DNA of 46,899 nt from RHKX01 sp964497825 (GTDB lineage Bacteria; Actinomycetota; Thermoleophilia; Solirubrobacterales; 70-9). The notes below the pieces were generated by a model, which worked only from the letters and a program-made list of their open reading frames with translations, did not search any database and had not been told where the DNA came from. Positions 16,831 to 25,592 of this stretch are shown one piece after another. The stretch covers positions 1-46,899 of the forward strand of contig CAZCFA010000013.1 of assembly GCA_964497825.1 (NCBI GenBank). Direction: 5' to 3'. Position 1 is the first letter of the stretch, and every line of letters begins with the position of its first letter. Both the position numbers and the translations under genes were made by a program.

Positions 16831-17419
16831 ACGAGCCCGCCCAGGGCCCCGAGCGCCGCTCGAGCTCGAGCCCCGCCGCGGCCCCGAGCCGGGCGACCTG
16901 GCGCGGCGTCGTGAAGTGCGGGTCGCCGAGCAGCTCGCCGACGACGAGCCGGCCGCCGGGCCGCAGCACCCGCGCGATCCCGGCCAGGGCAGCGCCGCGA
17001 TCGGGGATCTCACCGAGCGTCGTGATCAGCACCACCGCGTCGATCGAGCCGTCCTCGTAGGGGAGCTCGACCGCGTCGCCCTGGGTCGCCACCAGGTTGG
17101 CGAGCCCGCGCTCGCCGGCCCTCCTGATCACGTGGTCGAGCATCTCCCGCTGCAGGTCGAAGAGCTCGACCGTGCCCGCGCCGCCGACCCACTCGGCGAG
17201 GTCGAGCGAGTAGTAGCCGGTGCCGACGCCGATCTCGAGGATCCGCTCGCCGGGGCGGGGTTCGAGCAGCGCGCGCAGCCGCCCGCGGGTGATCAGCGGG
17301 TGCGGCGCCTCGACCCAGAGCCGCTGCGAGTAGGGACAGGGCGAGGGGTTGCGCCGCCACCACAGGGCGGCGGCGACGACCGCCGCGAGCGCGCCGGCTG
17401 CCAGCCGTCGCGCCGTCAG
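16805..17419 (-). CDS. Class I SAM-dependent methyltransferase, probable CTG start
   Basis: The frame reads as a 204-residue protein: a short hydrophobic N-terminus (LAAGALAAVVAAALWW), then SAM motif I in ILEIGVGTGYYSLDLA, then GTVELFDLQREML, NLVATQGDAVELPYEDGSID and VLRPGGRLVVGE. It is UbiE/COQ5-like; the substrate is unknown. No ATG, GTG or TTG occurs in this frame between the upstream gene and motif I. The first ATG (17143) would remove motif I. CTG at 17417-17419 overlaps the upstream stop codon as CTGA, mirroring the ATGA and GTGA junctions elsewhere here, so CTG is the likely start. Confidence 0.75.
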   Translation of the reverse strand: MTARRLAAGALAAVVAAALWWRRNPSPCPYSQRLWVEAPHPLITRGRLRALLEPRPGERILEIGVGTGYYSLDLAEWVGGAGTVELFDLQREMLDHVIRRAGERGLANLVATQGDAVELPYEDGSIDAVVLITTLGEIPDRGAALAGIARVLRPGGRLVVGELLGDPHFTTPRQVARLGAAAGLELERRSGPWAGSFSLLRKPG

Positions 17420-17628
17420 AAGCCGACCTTGTGATCGGCGCCGGCGGTCTTCAGGAAGACGACCTTGCCGAGATCGATGTCGACCTCGGCCTCCTCGGTG
17501 GCGAGCCGGTGCCAGCCACCTGCGGCGAGCGCCTCGCGCAGCGAGCCGAGCTCGGCGTCGCTGATCCGCAGCGCGATCACCTGACCGCCGTCGAAGCCGA
17601 GCTCGATCCGCCGCGGCGCGTCGGCCAT
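17416..17628 (-). CDS. Small protein of unknown function (70 aa)
   Basis: The product is 70 residues and acidic: MADAPRRIELGFDGGQVIAL, then a helical centre, then DIDLGKVVFLKTAGADHKVGF. It has no cysteine, no signal and no membrane segment, and I do not recognise a family. It starts two bases after the methylmalonyl-CoA epimerase stop and its own stop overlaps the methyltransferase start. The tight packing on both sides is the best evidence that it is translated. Confidence 0.7.
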   Translation of the reverse strand: MADAPRRIELGFDGGQVIALRISDAELGSLREALAAGGWHRLATEEAEVDIDLGKVVFLKTAGADHKVGF

Positions 17629-17630
17629 CG

Positions 17631-18041
17631 TCAGTGCTCCTCCGCCGGCTCGACGATCTCGGTCAGCACGCCGCCGGTCGAACGCGGGTGCAGGAACGCG
17701 ACCCGGCTGTTGCGGATGCCGGTCCGCGGCTGCTCGTCGATCAGCTCGATTCCCGCCGCCGCGAGCTGCTCGAGCGCCGCCTTGATGTCGGCGACCGCGT
17801 AGGCGACGTGGTGCAGGCCCGGTCCCTTCCGCGCCAGGTACTTGCCGACCGGGGTCTCCTCGCCGAGCGGGCGCAGCAGCTCGACGTGGCCGTCGCCGAC
17901 ATCGAGCAGGACCGCCTCGACGCCCTGCTCGGCAACCACCTCGCGGTGCACCATCGGCATCCCGAGCGCGTCCTCGTACAGCTTCAGGGCCGCGTCGAGG
18001 TCCTCGACCGCGACGCCGACGTGATCGATCCGCTCGAGCAT
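17631..18041 (-). CDS. mce: Methylmalonyl-CoA epimerase
   Basis: A 136-residue protein of the vicinal oxygen chelate fold. It interconverts (R)- and (S)-methylmalonyl-CoA on the route between propionyl-CoA and succinyl-CoA. Two babb modules carry the metal ligands in IDHVGVAV, VELLRPL, LHHVAYAV and TEIVEP. Length and motifs are typical. The mutase genes are not in the window. TAGACT lies 9 bases before the ATG, so this three-gene unit (mce, 70-aa protein, methyltransferase) probably has its own leaderless promoter even though ftsH lies upstream in the same direction. Confidence 0.93.
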   Translation of the reverse strand: MLERIDHVGVAVEDLDAALKLYEDALGMPMVHREVVAEQGVEAVLLDVGDGHVELLRPLGEETPVGKYLARKGPGLHHVAYAVADIKAALEQLAAAGIELIDEQPRTGIRNSRVAFLHPRSTGGVLTEIVEPAEEH

Positions 18042-18050
18042 CGGCCGCGC

Positions 18051-18056
18051 AGTCTA
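18051..18056 (-). promoter_or_regulatory. Putative -10 box of the mce unit
   Basis: TAGACT on the minus strand lies 9 bases before the mce ATG, inside the 81-base gap after the ftsH-like gene. Confidence 0.5.
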
Positions 18057-18122
18057 GAGCGCCCGCCGCGGGGCGCCCGCCGCAACCGCCCCGGCTGCCG
18101 GCGCGCCGCCCGGGTCCGGGGC

Positions 18123-19739
<1,617 letters not shown>

Positions 19740-19772
19740 GGTTCCTCCCATCGGCAGATCCGGTCGCGACTG

Positions 19773-20669
19773 TTAGCCGCGCTCGGCGGCGAGCACGGCC
19801 TCGAGCGCGGCGGCGCCGACCTGCATCTGCTCGGCGTCGGGCTCGCGGGTCGCGAACAGGCGCTGGATCGCGTCGCCGCTGAAGTGCACGGCGCGGCCCA
19901 GCGGCGAGTCCGGGTGGCGCTCGGCGTGGACGAACGTCTCGACCGACAGCGACAGGCCGGCGACGCCGCTGAGCGCTTGCGCGACCCGTCCGGGGTTCTC
20001 GACCAGCCGGTTGACGATCGCCTGGCCGGCGATCGAGAAGACCAGCATCGGCGCGATCAGGTTGGAGCCACAGCGCTGGTGCTCCTTGGGAACCGCGTCC
20101 GCTTCGACGCCGCGCTCGTAGCCGCCGATCGACTTGTGCTCGACGGCGTGGTAGGCGGCGAGCTCGGAGCCGCCGAGCGCGACCAGCGCCGGCGCCAGGC
20201 CGAGCGCCGCGACGACGGCCTCGCGGGCGGGGCTGACGCGGTCGCGGCGGCCGCGGATCGCGGCGCTGACGAGCGTCGTCGCGACCGCCGCGCCGATCAC
20301 CCGCGGATCCTCGAACGGCAGCCGCACCGAGGGCAGGTTGAAACGAGCGATCGGGATCACCGCGAACGCCTCCGCCAGCCGCAGCGGCCCGCGCACGATC
20401 GGCACCTTCGCGAAGCGGTTGCCGCCGAAGTTCGGCTTCGGCCCCGAGGCGGACTCGATCGAGCCGTCGGCGGCGCGGGCGGCGACGCCCCAGGCGGTCG
20501 GGCCGTGGATCAGCAGGCCGTTGCGCAGGGCCATCCCGCCGAGGCGCAGCGGCTCGGTGGCATGATCGTCGCCGGCGCCGTGGCCGTTGCCCGCGGCGTC
20601 CGCCGCCGGCGCCGTGGCGAAGGGATCGGGTGCGTCAGCGCCGGTCGGCTCGGGCACGGGCTCGGGCAT
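19773..20669 (-). CDS. DUF1385 family membrane protein (YqhQ-like)
   Basis: A 298-residue protein. A disordered acidic start of about 35 residues precedes LGGMALRNGLLIHGPTAWGVA, several hydrophobic segments, and the family hallmark AAYHAVEHKSIGGYERG followed by PKEHQRCGSNL. The His, Glu and Cys positions look like metal ligands, though the function is not known. In firmicutes YqhQ shares this domain. The ATG is 6 bases after TACGCT. It is followed by the ftsH-like gene after about 33 bases, so the two may form one transcript. Confidence 0.88.
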   Translation of the reverse strand: MPEPVPEPTGADAPDPFATAPAADAAGNGHGAGDDHATEPLRLGGMALRNGLLIHGPTAWGVAARAADGSIESASGPKPNFGGNRFAKVPIVRGPLRLAEAFAVIPIARFNLPSVRLPFEDPRVIGAAVATTLVSAAIRGRRDRVSPAREAVVAALGLAPALVALGGSELAAYHAVEHKSIGGYERGVEADAVPKEHQRCGSNLIAPMLVFSIAGQAIVNRLVENPGRVAQALSGVAGLSLSVETFVHAERHPDSPLGRAVHFSGDAIQRLFATREPDAEQMQVGAAALEAVLAAERG

Positions 20670-20675
20670 CCGGGC

Positions 20676-20681
20676 AGCGTA
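20676..20681 (-). promoter_or_regulatory. Putative -10 box of the DUF1385 gene
   Basis: TACGCT on the minus strand lies 6 bases before the ATG at 20669 and is divergent from the rarA start 38 bases away. Confidence 0.45.
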
Positions 20682-20718
20682 GCGCCGCCGCCGAGCGCGC
20701 CCGCTTGAATGGGCGGCG

Positions 20719-22050
20719 ATGAACGAGCGCTTGTTCGACGGTGGCGAGGCGGAGCCGGCCGCTGCGGTGGAGGATGGTGCGGCGCCGCTGGCGCTGCGGA
20801 TGCGCCCGCGCACGCTCGACGATCTCGTCGGCCAGGAGCACCTGCTCGGTCCCGGTTCGGCGCTGCGGACCGCGATCGAGTCCGGGGAGCCGCACTCGAT
20901 GATCCTCTACGGGCCGCCCGGCACCGGCAAGACGACGATCGCACGGATCGTCGCCGAAGCCGCCGAGGGCGCCTTCGAGGAGCAGTCCGCCGTCAACGCC
21001 GGCCGGGCCGAGGTGCGGGCGGTGCTCGGGCGCGCCGCCGAGCGCCGCCGCACGGCCGGCCGCCGCACGGTCTTCTTCCTCGACGAGATCCACCGCTTCA
21101 ACAAGGCCCAGCAGGACGCGCTGCTGCCGGCGGTCGAGGACGGGCTCGTGACGCTGATCGGGGCGACGACCGAGAACCCGTTCTTCGAGGTCAACTCGGC
21201 GCTGCTGTCGCGGGCGCAGATCTACGAGCTGCGGGCGCTCGGCCTCGATCAGATCACGACGCTGCTGCGCCGCGCCCTCGCCGACCCCGACCGCGGCCTC
21301 GCCGACGCACCGGCGGTCGACGACGAGGCGCTGGCGATGCTCGCCGACCGCGCCGGCGGCGATGCCCGGGTGGCGCTCGGCGCGCTCGAGCGCGCGGCGG
21401 CGACGGTCGGCCCCGGCGGCCGCGTCGACCTCAGCGTCGCCGCCGACGCGCTGCAGCGCAAGGCGGTGCTCTACGACAAGGGCGGCGACCGGCACTACGA
21501 CTACATCTCGGCCTGGATCAAGTCGACCCGCAACTCCGACGTCGACGCCTCGATCTACTACCTGGCGGCGATGCTGGAGGGCGGCGAGGATCCGCGCTTC
21601 ATCGCCCGGCGGATGGTCATCTTCGCCTCCGAGGACATCGGCAACGCCGACCCGCAGGCGCTCGCGGTCGCGACCGCGGTCGGCGCCGCCGTCGATCGCG
21701 TCGGCCTGCCCGAGTGCCGGCTCAACCTCGCCCAGGGCGCCGTCTACCTGGCGCTGGCGCCGAAGTCGAACGCCTCCTACAGGGCGCTGTCGGCGGCCGA
21801 ACGGCACGTCCGCGAGCACGGCGCCGGCGAGCCGCCGGCGGCGCTCCGCAGCGCCGCCTACCCGGGCGCCGAGCGGCTCGGCCGCGGGGTCGGCTACGAG
21901 TACCCGCACGACCGGCCCGATGCGCTCTCCGGCCAGCGGGCGCTGCCGGACGCGGTCGGTGACGAGCGCTTCTACGCGCCGACCGACCGCGGCTTCGAGG
22001 CCGAGCTCGGGGCGCGGCTGGATCGGATCCGTCGCGGCCGACGGCGCTGA
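20719..22050 (+). CDS. rarA: Replication-associated recombination protein A (MgsA/RarA ATPase)
   Basis: A 443-residue clamp-loader-type AAA+ ATPase acting at stalled replication forks. It has LALRMRPRTLDDLVGQEHLL, Walker A in YGPPGTGKTTIAR, Walker B in FFLDEIHRFNKAQQDALLPAVE, sensor 1 GATTENPFFEVNSALLSR, then the tetramerisation region with YDYISAWIKSTRNSDVDASIYYLAAML. These match the family throughout and length is normal. TTGAAT, 8 bases before the ATG, may be a leaderless -10 box, but it fits TANNNT less well than others here. Confidence 0.95.
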   Translation: MNERLFDGGEAEPAAAVEDGAAPLALRMRPRTLDDLVGQEHLLGPGSALRTAIESGEPHSMILYGPPGTGKTTIARIVAEAAEGAFEEQSAVNAGRAEVRAVLGRAAERRRTAGRRTVFFLDEIHRFNKAQQDALLPAVEDGLVTLIGATTENPFFEVNSALLSRAQIYELRALGLDQITTLLRRALADPDRGLADAPAVDDEALAMLADRAGGDARVALGALERAAATVGPGGRVDLSVAADALQRKAVLYDKGGDRHYDYISAWIKSTRNSDVDASIYYLAAMLEGGEDPRFIARRMVIFASEDIGNADPQALAVATAVGAAVDRVGLPECRLNLAQGAVYLALAPKSNASYRALSAAERHVREHGAGEPPAALRSAAYPGAERLGRGVGYEYPHDRPDALSGQRALPDAVGDERFYAPTDRGFEAELGARLDRIRRGRRR

Positions 22051-22097
22051 CCCGCGCCCGGCGGCGATCCTGCCGCGGGTCTGCGTGAGCGGGTGAC

Positions 22098-22103
22098 TAG
22101 GGT
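22098..22103 (+). promoter_or_regulatory. Putative -10 box of the aldehyde dehydrogenase gene
   Basis: TAGGGT lies 30 bases before the ATG at 22134, leaving a short leader that contains GAAGGG (22121-22126) as a candidate ribosome binding site. Confidence 0.4.
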
Positions 22104-22133
22104 GGGAACGAGCAGAAGCTGAAGGGCACAAGG

Positions 22134-23693
22134 ATGGGCAAGCTCGAATCGTTCAACCCCGCTACCGGCGAGCTGATCGGCTCGGTTGAGACGATCGCGC
22201 CCGGCGAGGTCGAGGCGGCGGTCGAGGACGTCGCCGAGGTCCAGCTGTTCTGCGCCGAGCTTTCGCTGGCCGATCGCTCTCGCTACCTGACCCCCCCCGC
22301 CCACCTGCTCGCCGCCGACCTCGACGAGGTCCCCGAGCTGCTCTCCCCCGAGCAGAGCAAGCCGATCACCGAGGCCTACTCGATGGAGGTCGTGCCGACG
22401 ATCGACGGCCTCAACTGGATCGCCGAGCAGGGGCCCGAGATCCTCGACGAGGAGGCGGTCCGGATGGGCCAGGGGCTGTTCATCGGCAAGCGCGCGAAGT
22501 TCAGCTTCGAGCCGCTCGGCGTCGTCGGCGTGATCGCCCCCTGGAACTATCCGTGGTCGATCCCGTTCGGCGAGGTCGCCACGGCGCTGATGGCCGGCAA
22601 CGGCGTCGTCCTCAAGCCGGCGCCGCTGACGCCGCTGACCGGCGAGCGGATCAGGGCCGCGTTCGAGAAGGCGGGGCTGCCTGAGGGGCTGGTCCGGGTC
22701 CTGCACGGCGGCGGCGACGTCGGCGCCGCGATCACCGAGTCGAGCGTCCGCAAGATCTTCTTCACCGGCTCGGTCGCGACCGGCTACAGGGTCGGCGCGG
22801 CCTGCGCGGAGCGGATGAAGGGCGCCGTGCTCGAGCTCGGCGGCAAGGACCCGGCGATCGTCTGTGCCGACGCCGAGCTCGCGACCGCGGTCGGCGGCAT
22901 CGCCTGGGCCGGGTTCGCCAACGCCGGTCAGACCTGCTCGGGGATCGAGCGCGTTTACGTCGTCGAGGAGGTCGCCGAGCAGTTCATCGCCGCGATCACC
23001 GCCGCCGCCGAGCGGCTACGGGTCGGCGACCCGGCGAGCTGGGAGGTCGAGGTCGGGCCGATCGTCTCCGCCGACCAGCACGAGCTCGTCTGCGAGCTCG
23101 TCGACGACGCGATCGCGAACGGCGCCGAGCGCCGCTGCGGCGGCCCGGTCGAGGTCGCGGGCTCGCCGGGCAGCTACATCGCCCCGACCGTTCTCACCGG
23201 CGTCGGCCCGCGGATGCGGATCATGCGCGAGGAGATCTTCGGACCGGTCCTACCGATCACCGTCGTCGCCGGCGAGGAGCAGGCGATCGAGCTCGCCAAC
23301 GACTCTGACTTCGGCCTCGGCGCCTCGGTCTGGACCCGCGACCGCCGCAAGGGCGAGCGGATGGCGCGGCGGATCGAGGCGGGGATGGTCTGGATCAACG
23401 ACCACGCCTACAGCCACGCCGCGATGCAGACCGCCTGGGGCGGCGTCAAGGACTCGGGCCGCGGTCGCGTCCACTCGCGCTTCGGCCTGCTCGAGTGCGT
23501 CGAGATCAAGACCGTCACCTGGAACCCGCCCCGCGTCCGCGACCTCTGGTGGCATCCCTACGGCGAGACCCTCGGCGAGGCGCTGCGCGCCGCCTCAGGG
23601 CTGCTCTACGGCGGCGCCGGCTCTCGGGTCAAGGTCCTGCGCGAGGGCGGCGGCGCGCTGCTCAAGACCGGCGCGAAGACGCTCCGGCGCTGA
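22134..23693 (+). CDS. NAD(P)-dependent aldehyde dehydrogenase family protein
   Basis: A 519-residue ALDH superfamily enzyme of unknown substrate. IAPWNYPWSIPF, FFTGSVATGYRV, general base Glu in LELGGKDPAI, catalytic Cys in NAGQTCSGIERVYV and EEIFGPVLPI are all present. It is distinct from the gabD-like paralogue at 9674. A C-terminal extension of about 40 residues after the last core motif (from about WNPPRVRDLWWHPY) is typical of a subset of actinobacterial and plant-like ALDHs. It ends just before the repeat-rich island. Confidence 0.9.
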   Translation: MGKLESFNPATGELIGSVETIAPGEVEAAVEDVAEVQLFCAELSLADRSRYLTPPAHLLAADLDEVPELLSPEQSKPITEAYSMEVVPTIDGLNWIAEQGPEILDEEAVRMGQGLFIGKRAKFSFEPLGVVGVIAPWNYPWSIPFGEVATALMAGNGVVLKPAPLTPLTGERIRAAFEKAGLPEGLVRVLHGGGDVGAAITESSVRKIFFTGSVATGYRVGAACAERMKGAVLELGGKDPAIVCADAELATAVGGIAWAGFANAGQTCSGIERVYVVEEVAEQFIAAITAAAERLRVGDPASWEVEVGPIVSADQHELVCELVDDAIANGAERRCGGPVEVAGSPGSYIAPTVLTGVGPRMRIMREEIFGPVLPITVVAGEEQAIELANDSDFGLGASVWTRDRRKGERMARRIEAGMVWINDHAYSHAAMQTAWGGVKDSGRGRVHSRFGLLECVEIKTVTWNPPRVRDLWWHPYGETLGEALRAASGLLYGGAGSRVKVLREGGGALLKTGAKTLRR

Positions 23694-23819
23694 GCGCCGA
23701 GCCGCCCGGGCCCACCCCGTCGACACCGGGATGCCCGCCGCCAAGCGCTCGCGGCGATCGAGGTCACGCCCGCCCGGCGAACGACCCGTGGGCTGTCCAC
23801 CCCCGGATGGCCCCCAAAT

Positions 23820-23888
23820 ATGGGGCGGGGCCCATGGGGGCCCATGGGGCCCAGGGGGCTATGGGGCCCATGGGGCTATAGGGCCCCC
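23820..23888 (+). repeat. GGGGCCCAT tandem array with G-quadruplex potential
   Basis: About seven units of 9-10 bases based on GGGGCCCAT or GGGGGCTAT. There are seven runs of four or five G (23822-25, 23827-30, 23836-40, 23846-49, 23854-58, 23863-66, 23872-75) with short loops. The units also contain GGGCCC and CCATGG palindromes, so cruciform or hairpin folding competes with G4. The stretch begins 127 bases after the aldehyde dehydrogenase stop. Confidence 0.8.
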
Positions 23889-24020
23889 GATGACGGCCCC
23901 AAATGATGGCCCCGATGGCCCCGCGAGCGACTGCCCCCGCGCTCAAGATCAGCGCGGTGGGTCGACCCTTGGGGTGGTCGTTCGCGGACGCATGCCGCGG
24001 ATATCGCCCGGATATCCAGG

Positions 24021-24178
24021 CGTAGCAGGTGTGGCCATAGCAAGACGGTAGCGCCGGCGAGGCGGAGCATGTGATGGCGTGAGGCGGTGGCGCTGGCGAG
24101 ATGGTGGCGCCGGCGAGACGTAGCAGGTGATGGCGGCAGCGAGGCGGTGGCGCCGACGAGGTGGTGGCGGGGGAGGTC
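24021..24178. repeat. Imperfect tandem repeat, period about 56-60 bases
   Basis: Units combine GTAGCAGGTGATGGC, GCGAGGC and GGTGGCGCCGGCGAGA-type words. A partial unit begins near 24021, one unit near 24048 and a better conserved one near 24104. It lies inside the inverted-repeat-bounded segment. Confidence 0.6.
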
Positions 24179-24254
24179 GCGGAGGGAAGGTGGCGGAGGC
24201 GTGCAACCGACCGGGGGCGGCTTCGGCCGCGCCGTTGCAGCGCCCCGGACGCGC

Positions 24255-24317
24255 GCCGGTGCGGGCGACCTGGACGCCGGTGCGGGCGACCTGGACGCCG
24301 GTGCGGGCGACCTGAAC
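24255..24317. repeat. 21-base minisatellite, three copies
   Basis: Three head-to-tail units at 24255-24275, 24276-24296 and 24297-24317. The first two are identical and the third differs at one position (TGAAC for TGGAC). The unit core is GGTGCGGGCGACCTGGAC. The period is a multiple of three, so open frames on both strands cross it as 7-residue repeats. No spacers exist, so this is not CRISPR. Confidence 0.9.
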
Positions 24318-24496
24318 GCCCTTTGCGGCGTCCAGGGCCGGCGGTGCGGGCAACTTCCGCCGCACCCGGGTGGGCGCAACCCTGGTTAACGTGCCGGTCG
24401 GCGATCGCGATCCAAAGCATCCGGATATCACCGGCTATCGCGCCGATATCCGCGGCATGGAGGCGATGATCGCCATCCCACGGCCCCGACGTTCGC

Positions 24497-25015
24497 TCAG
24501 CCGGCGATCTCGCGCATCCGCGCCAGCGCCTGGCGCTCGCCCGCGAAGGCCGGGCGCGGGAACTCGGCGAGCGGGAACCAGCGCGCCTCGCTCGACTCGG
24601 CGGATACCTCCAGCTTGTCGCCGGCGTCGCTGACCATCCGGCAGCGGTAGGCGACGTCGAAGATCGACTTCGCGTCGTCGCCGTCGCCGTAGGTCGAGGC
24701 GAAGACCCCGATCGGCTCGAGGACCGCGATCGTGAGACCGGTCTCCTCGGCGACCTCGCGGACGATCGCCTCGGGGCCGCTCTCGCCGGCCTCGACGAAC
24801 CCGCCCGGCATGTTCCACTCGCCCTTCAGCGGCTCCTGGTCACGGCGCAGCGCCAGGTAGCTGCCGTCGCGGTCGATCCACGCCTGCACCGTCGGCGTCG
24901 GGTTCTCGTAGTGGACCCAGCCGCAGCTCGGGCAGGCCTGCCGGTCGGGGTCGGGCCCCGGAGAGGGCCGCAGCTCGAGCTCGGTCGCGCAGCGCGGGCA
25001 GTAGCGGAACTCCAC
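24497..25015 (-). CDS. Nudix hydrolase with N-terminal zinc ribbon
   Basis: A 172-residue protein. Four cysteines (Cys6, Cys9, Cys28, Cys31 in YCPRC and CPSCGW) form a zinc ribbon like that of NudC-type enzymes. The Nudix box runs GGFVEAGE through REVAEETGL with all required Gly and Glu residues. It hydrolyses a nucleoside diphosphate linked to some other group; NADH or a similar dinucleotide is possible but the NudC SQPWPFPxS signature is not evident, so substrate is open. The start is GTG, 7 bases after TAGGGT. Confidence 0.9.
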   Translation of the reverse strand: MEFRYCPRCATELELRPSPGPDPDRQACPSCGWVHYENPTPTVQAWIDRDGSYLALRRDQEPLKGEWNMPGGFVEAGESGPEAIVREVAEETGLTIAVLEPIGVFASTYGDGDDAKSIFDVAYRCRMVSDAGDKLEVSAESSEARWFPLAEFPRPAFAGERQALARMREIAG

Positions 25016-25022
25016 GAGCCGG

Positions 25023-25028
25023 ACCCTA
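25023..25028 (-). promoter_or_regulatory. Putative -10 box of the Nudix gene
   Basis: TAGGGT on the minus strand lies 7 bases before the GTG at 25015; leaderless arrangement. Confidence 0.45.
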
Positions 25029-25046
25029 GATGAGCCGGTCTTTCCG

Positions 25047-25114
25047 GCTGAGCCCGCCGCCGACCGAGCCCGCCGACCGAGGCCCGCTGAGCCCGCCGCC
25101 GACCGAGCCCGCCG
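25047..25114. repeat. 29-base direct repeat pair
   Basis: Two identical 29-base units (25047-25075 and 25086-25114) beginning GCTGAGCCCGCCGCC are separated by 10 bases. They lie in the gap upstream of the Nudix gene and just before copy B of the dispersed element. Confidence 0.85.
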
Positions 25115-25140
25115 TCACCCCGCCACGTCCCGCGCCCGAT

Positions 25141-25192
25141 CGCCGAACGTCCACGGCTCCTTGCTATGGGAGGTAGAAATCGACGGTCGGCG
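25141..25192 (-). repeat. 52-bp dispersed repeat, copy B
   Basis: The reverse complement of this stretch matches 13958-14009 at 44 of 52 positions. On the minus strand it begins 12 bases after the stop of the small gene at 25205. Two neighbouring changes relative to copy A (G to C and C to G around GT) are complementary to each other. Confidence 0.75.
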
Positions 25193-25204
25193 AGGAGGGG
25201 GTCG

Positions 25205-25588
25205 TTACGGGTGCCGCCGCGCGTCGCGGGCGTTGCGGGCCATCGCCTCGAAGGCGTCGTCGATCTCCTCCTCGCTGCGCCCGGTCGTTCGCGCCAGGAT
25301 CGCCGCCGGATCGGGGCTCTCGGCGGCGAGGGCGCGCTCGATCCGCTCGGGCGAGGAGGCGGGCAGCTCGGCGCCGAGCGCGGCGGCGAGGCGGTGCCGG
25401 TGCGACGCCATCAGCTCGCGGCCGCTCGCCTCGAGCGCCGCGAGGGCGCCGGCGTCCTCGGCGGCGGCGACCGCGGCGGTGGCCGGATGGCCGCGACCGC
25501 GGCCCGTGCGGACCGCGCGGCCCGCGAAGCTGGTGCCCCTGCGCTTCACGGCAGCGATGATGGCGTCGCAACCTAAGCAGCGCGTCAA
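25205..25588 (-). CDS. Small helical protein of unknown function
   Basis: Up to 127 residues. From VKRRGTSFAG onward the sequence is alanine-, glutamate- and arginine-rich and looks helical, with segments such as ALAALEASGRELMASHRHRL and SEEEIDDAFEAMARNARDA. No motif is recognised. The open frame extends further upstream to 25810 but that part crosses a tandem duplication and has a non-coding composition. TTG at 25588 or GTG at 25549 (114 residues) are the plausible starts; neither has a clear ribosome binding site. Confidence that it is expressed is only moderate. Confidence 0.45.
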   Translation of the reverse strand: MTRCLGCDAIIAAVKRRGTSFAGRAVRTGRGRGHPATAAVAAAEDAGALAALEASGRELMASHRHRLAAALGAELPASSPERIERALAAESPDPAAILARTTGRSEEEIDDAFEAMARNARDARRHP

Positions 25589-25592
25589 CGCC

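Larger units (their letters stand above)
23991..24459. repeat. 469-bp segment bounded by inverted repeats (possible MITE-like element)
   Basis: CATGCCGCGGATATCG at 23991-24006 is exactly matched by its reverse complement at 24444-24459. Without gaps the match extends inward at lower identity to about 24 of 30 bases. Each end also forms its own hairpin from GGATATC/GATATCC arms (loop GCCCG on the left, a longer bulged loop on the right). There is no transposase frame and no clear target-site duplication. It may be a decayed non-autonomous element or a structured non-coding locus. Confidence 0.55.
23694..24496. other. 803-bp non-coding island rich in repeats
   Basis: The longest gap in the window. 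It holds a G-tract array (23820-23888), an inverted-repeat-bounded segment (23991-24459), an imperfect repeat of about 60 bases, and a 21-base minisatellite. Frames open across it encode proline-, arginine- or glycine-rich repeats on both strands and look like consequences of the repeats, not genes. Base composition is visibly mixed, with several ATAT and TATA words that are rare elsewhere. Confidence 0.6.

Noticed and set aside
16805..17143. Short 112-residue version of the methyltransferase or a pseudogene
   Set aside because: The frame continues upstream with an intact SAM motif I and no stop; only the start codon is unusual.
24255..24317. Possible CRISPR array
   Set aside because: Only three repeats and no spacers between them; no cas genes in the window.
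23764..24420. Minus-strand frame of 218 residues in the repeat island
   Set aside because: The product is made of PHRRPGR-type repeats and proline-tryptophan-rich segments that simply mirror the minisatellite and G-tract array. There is no ribosome site and no family.
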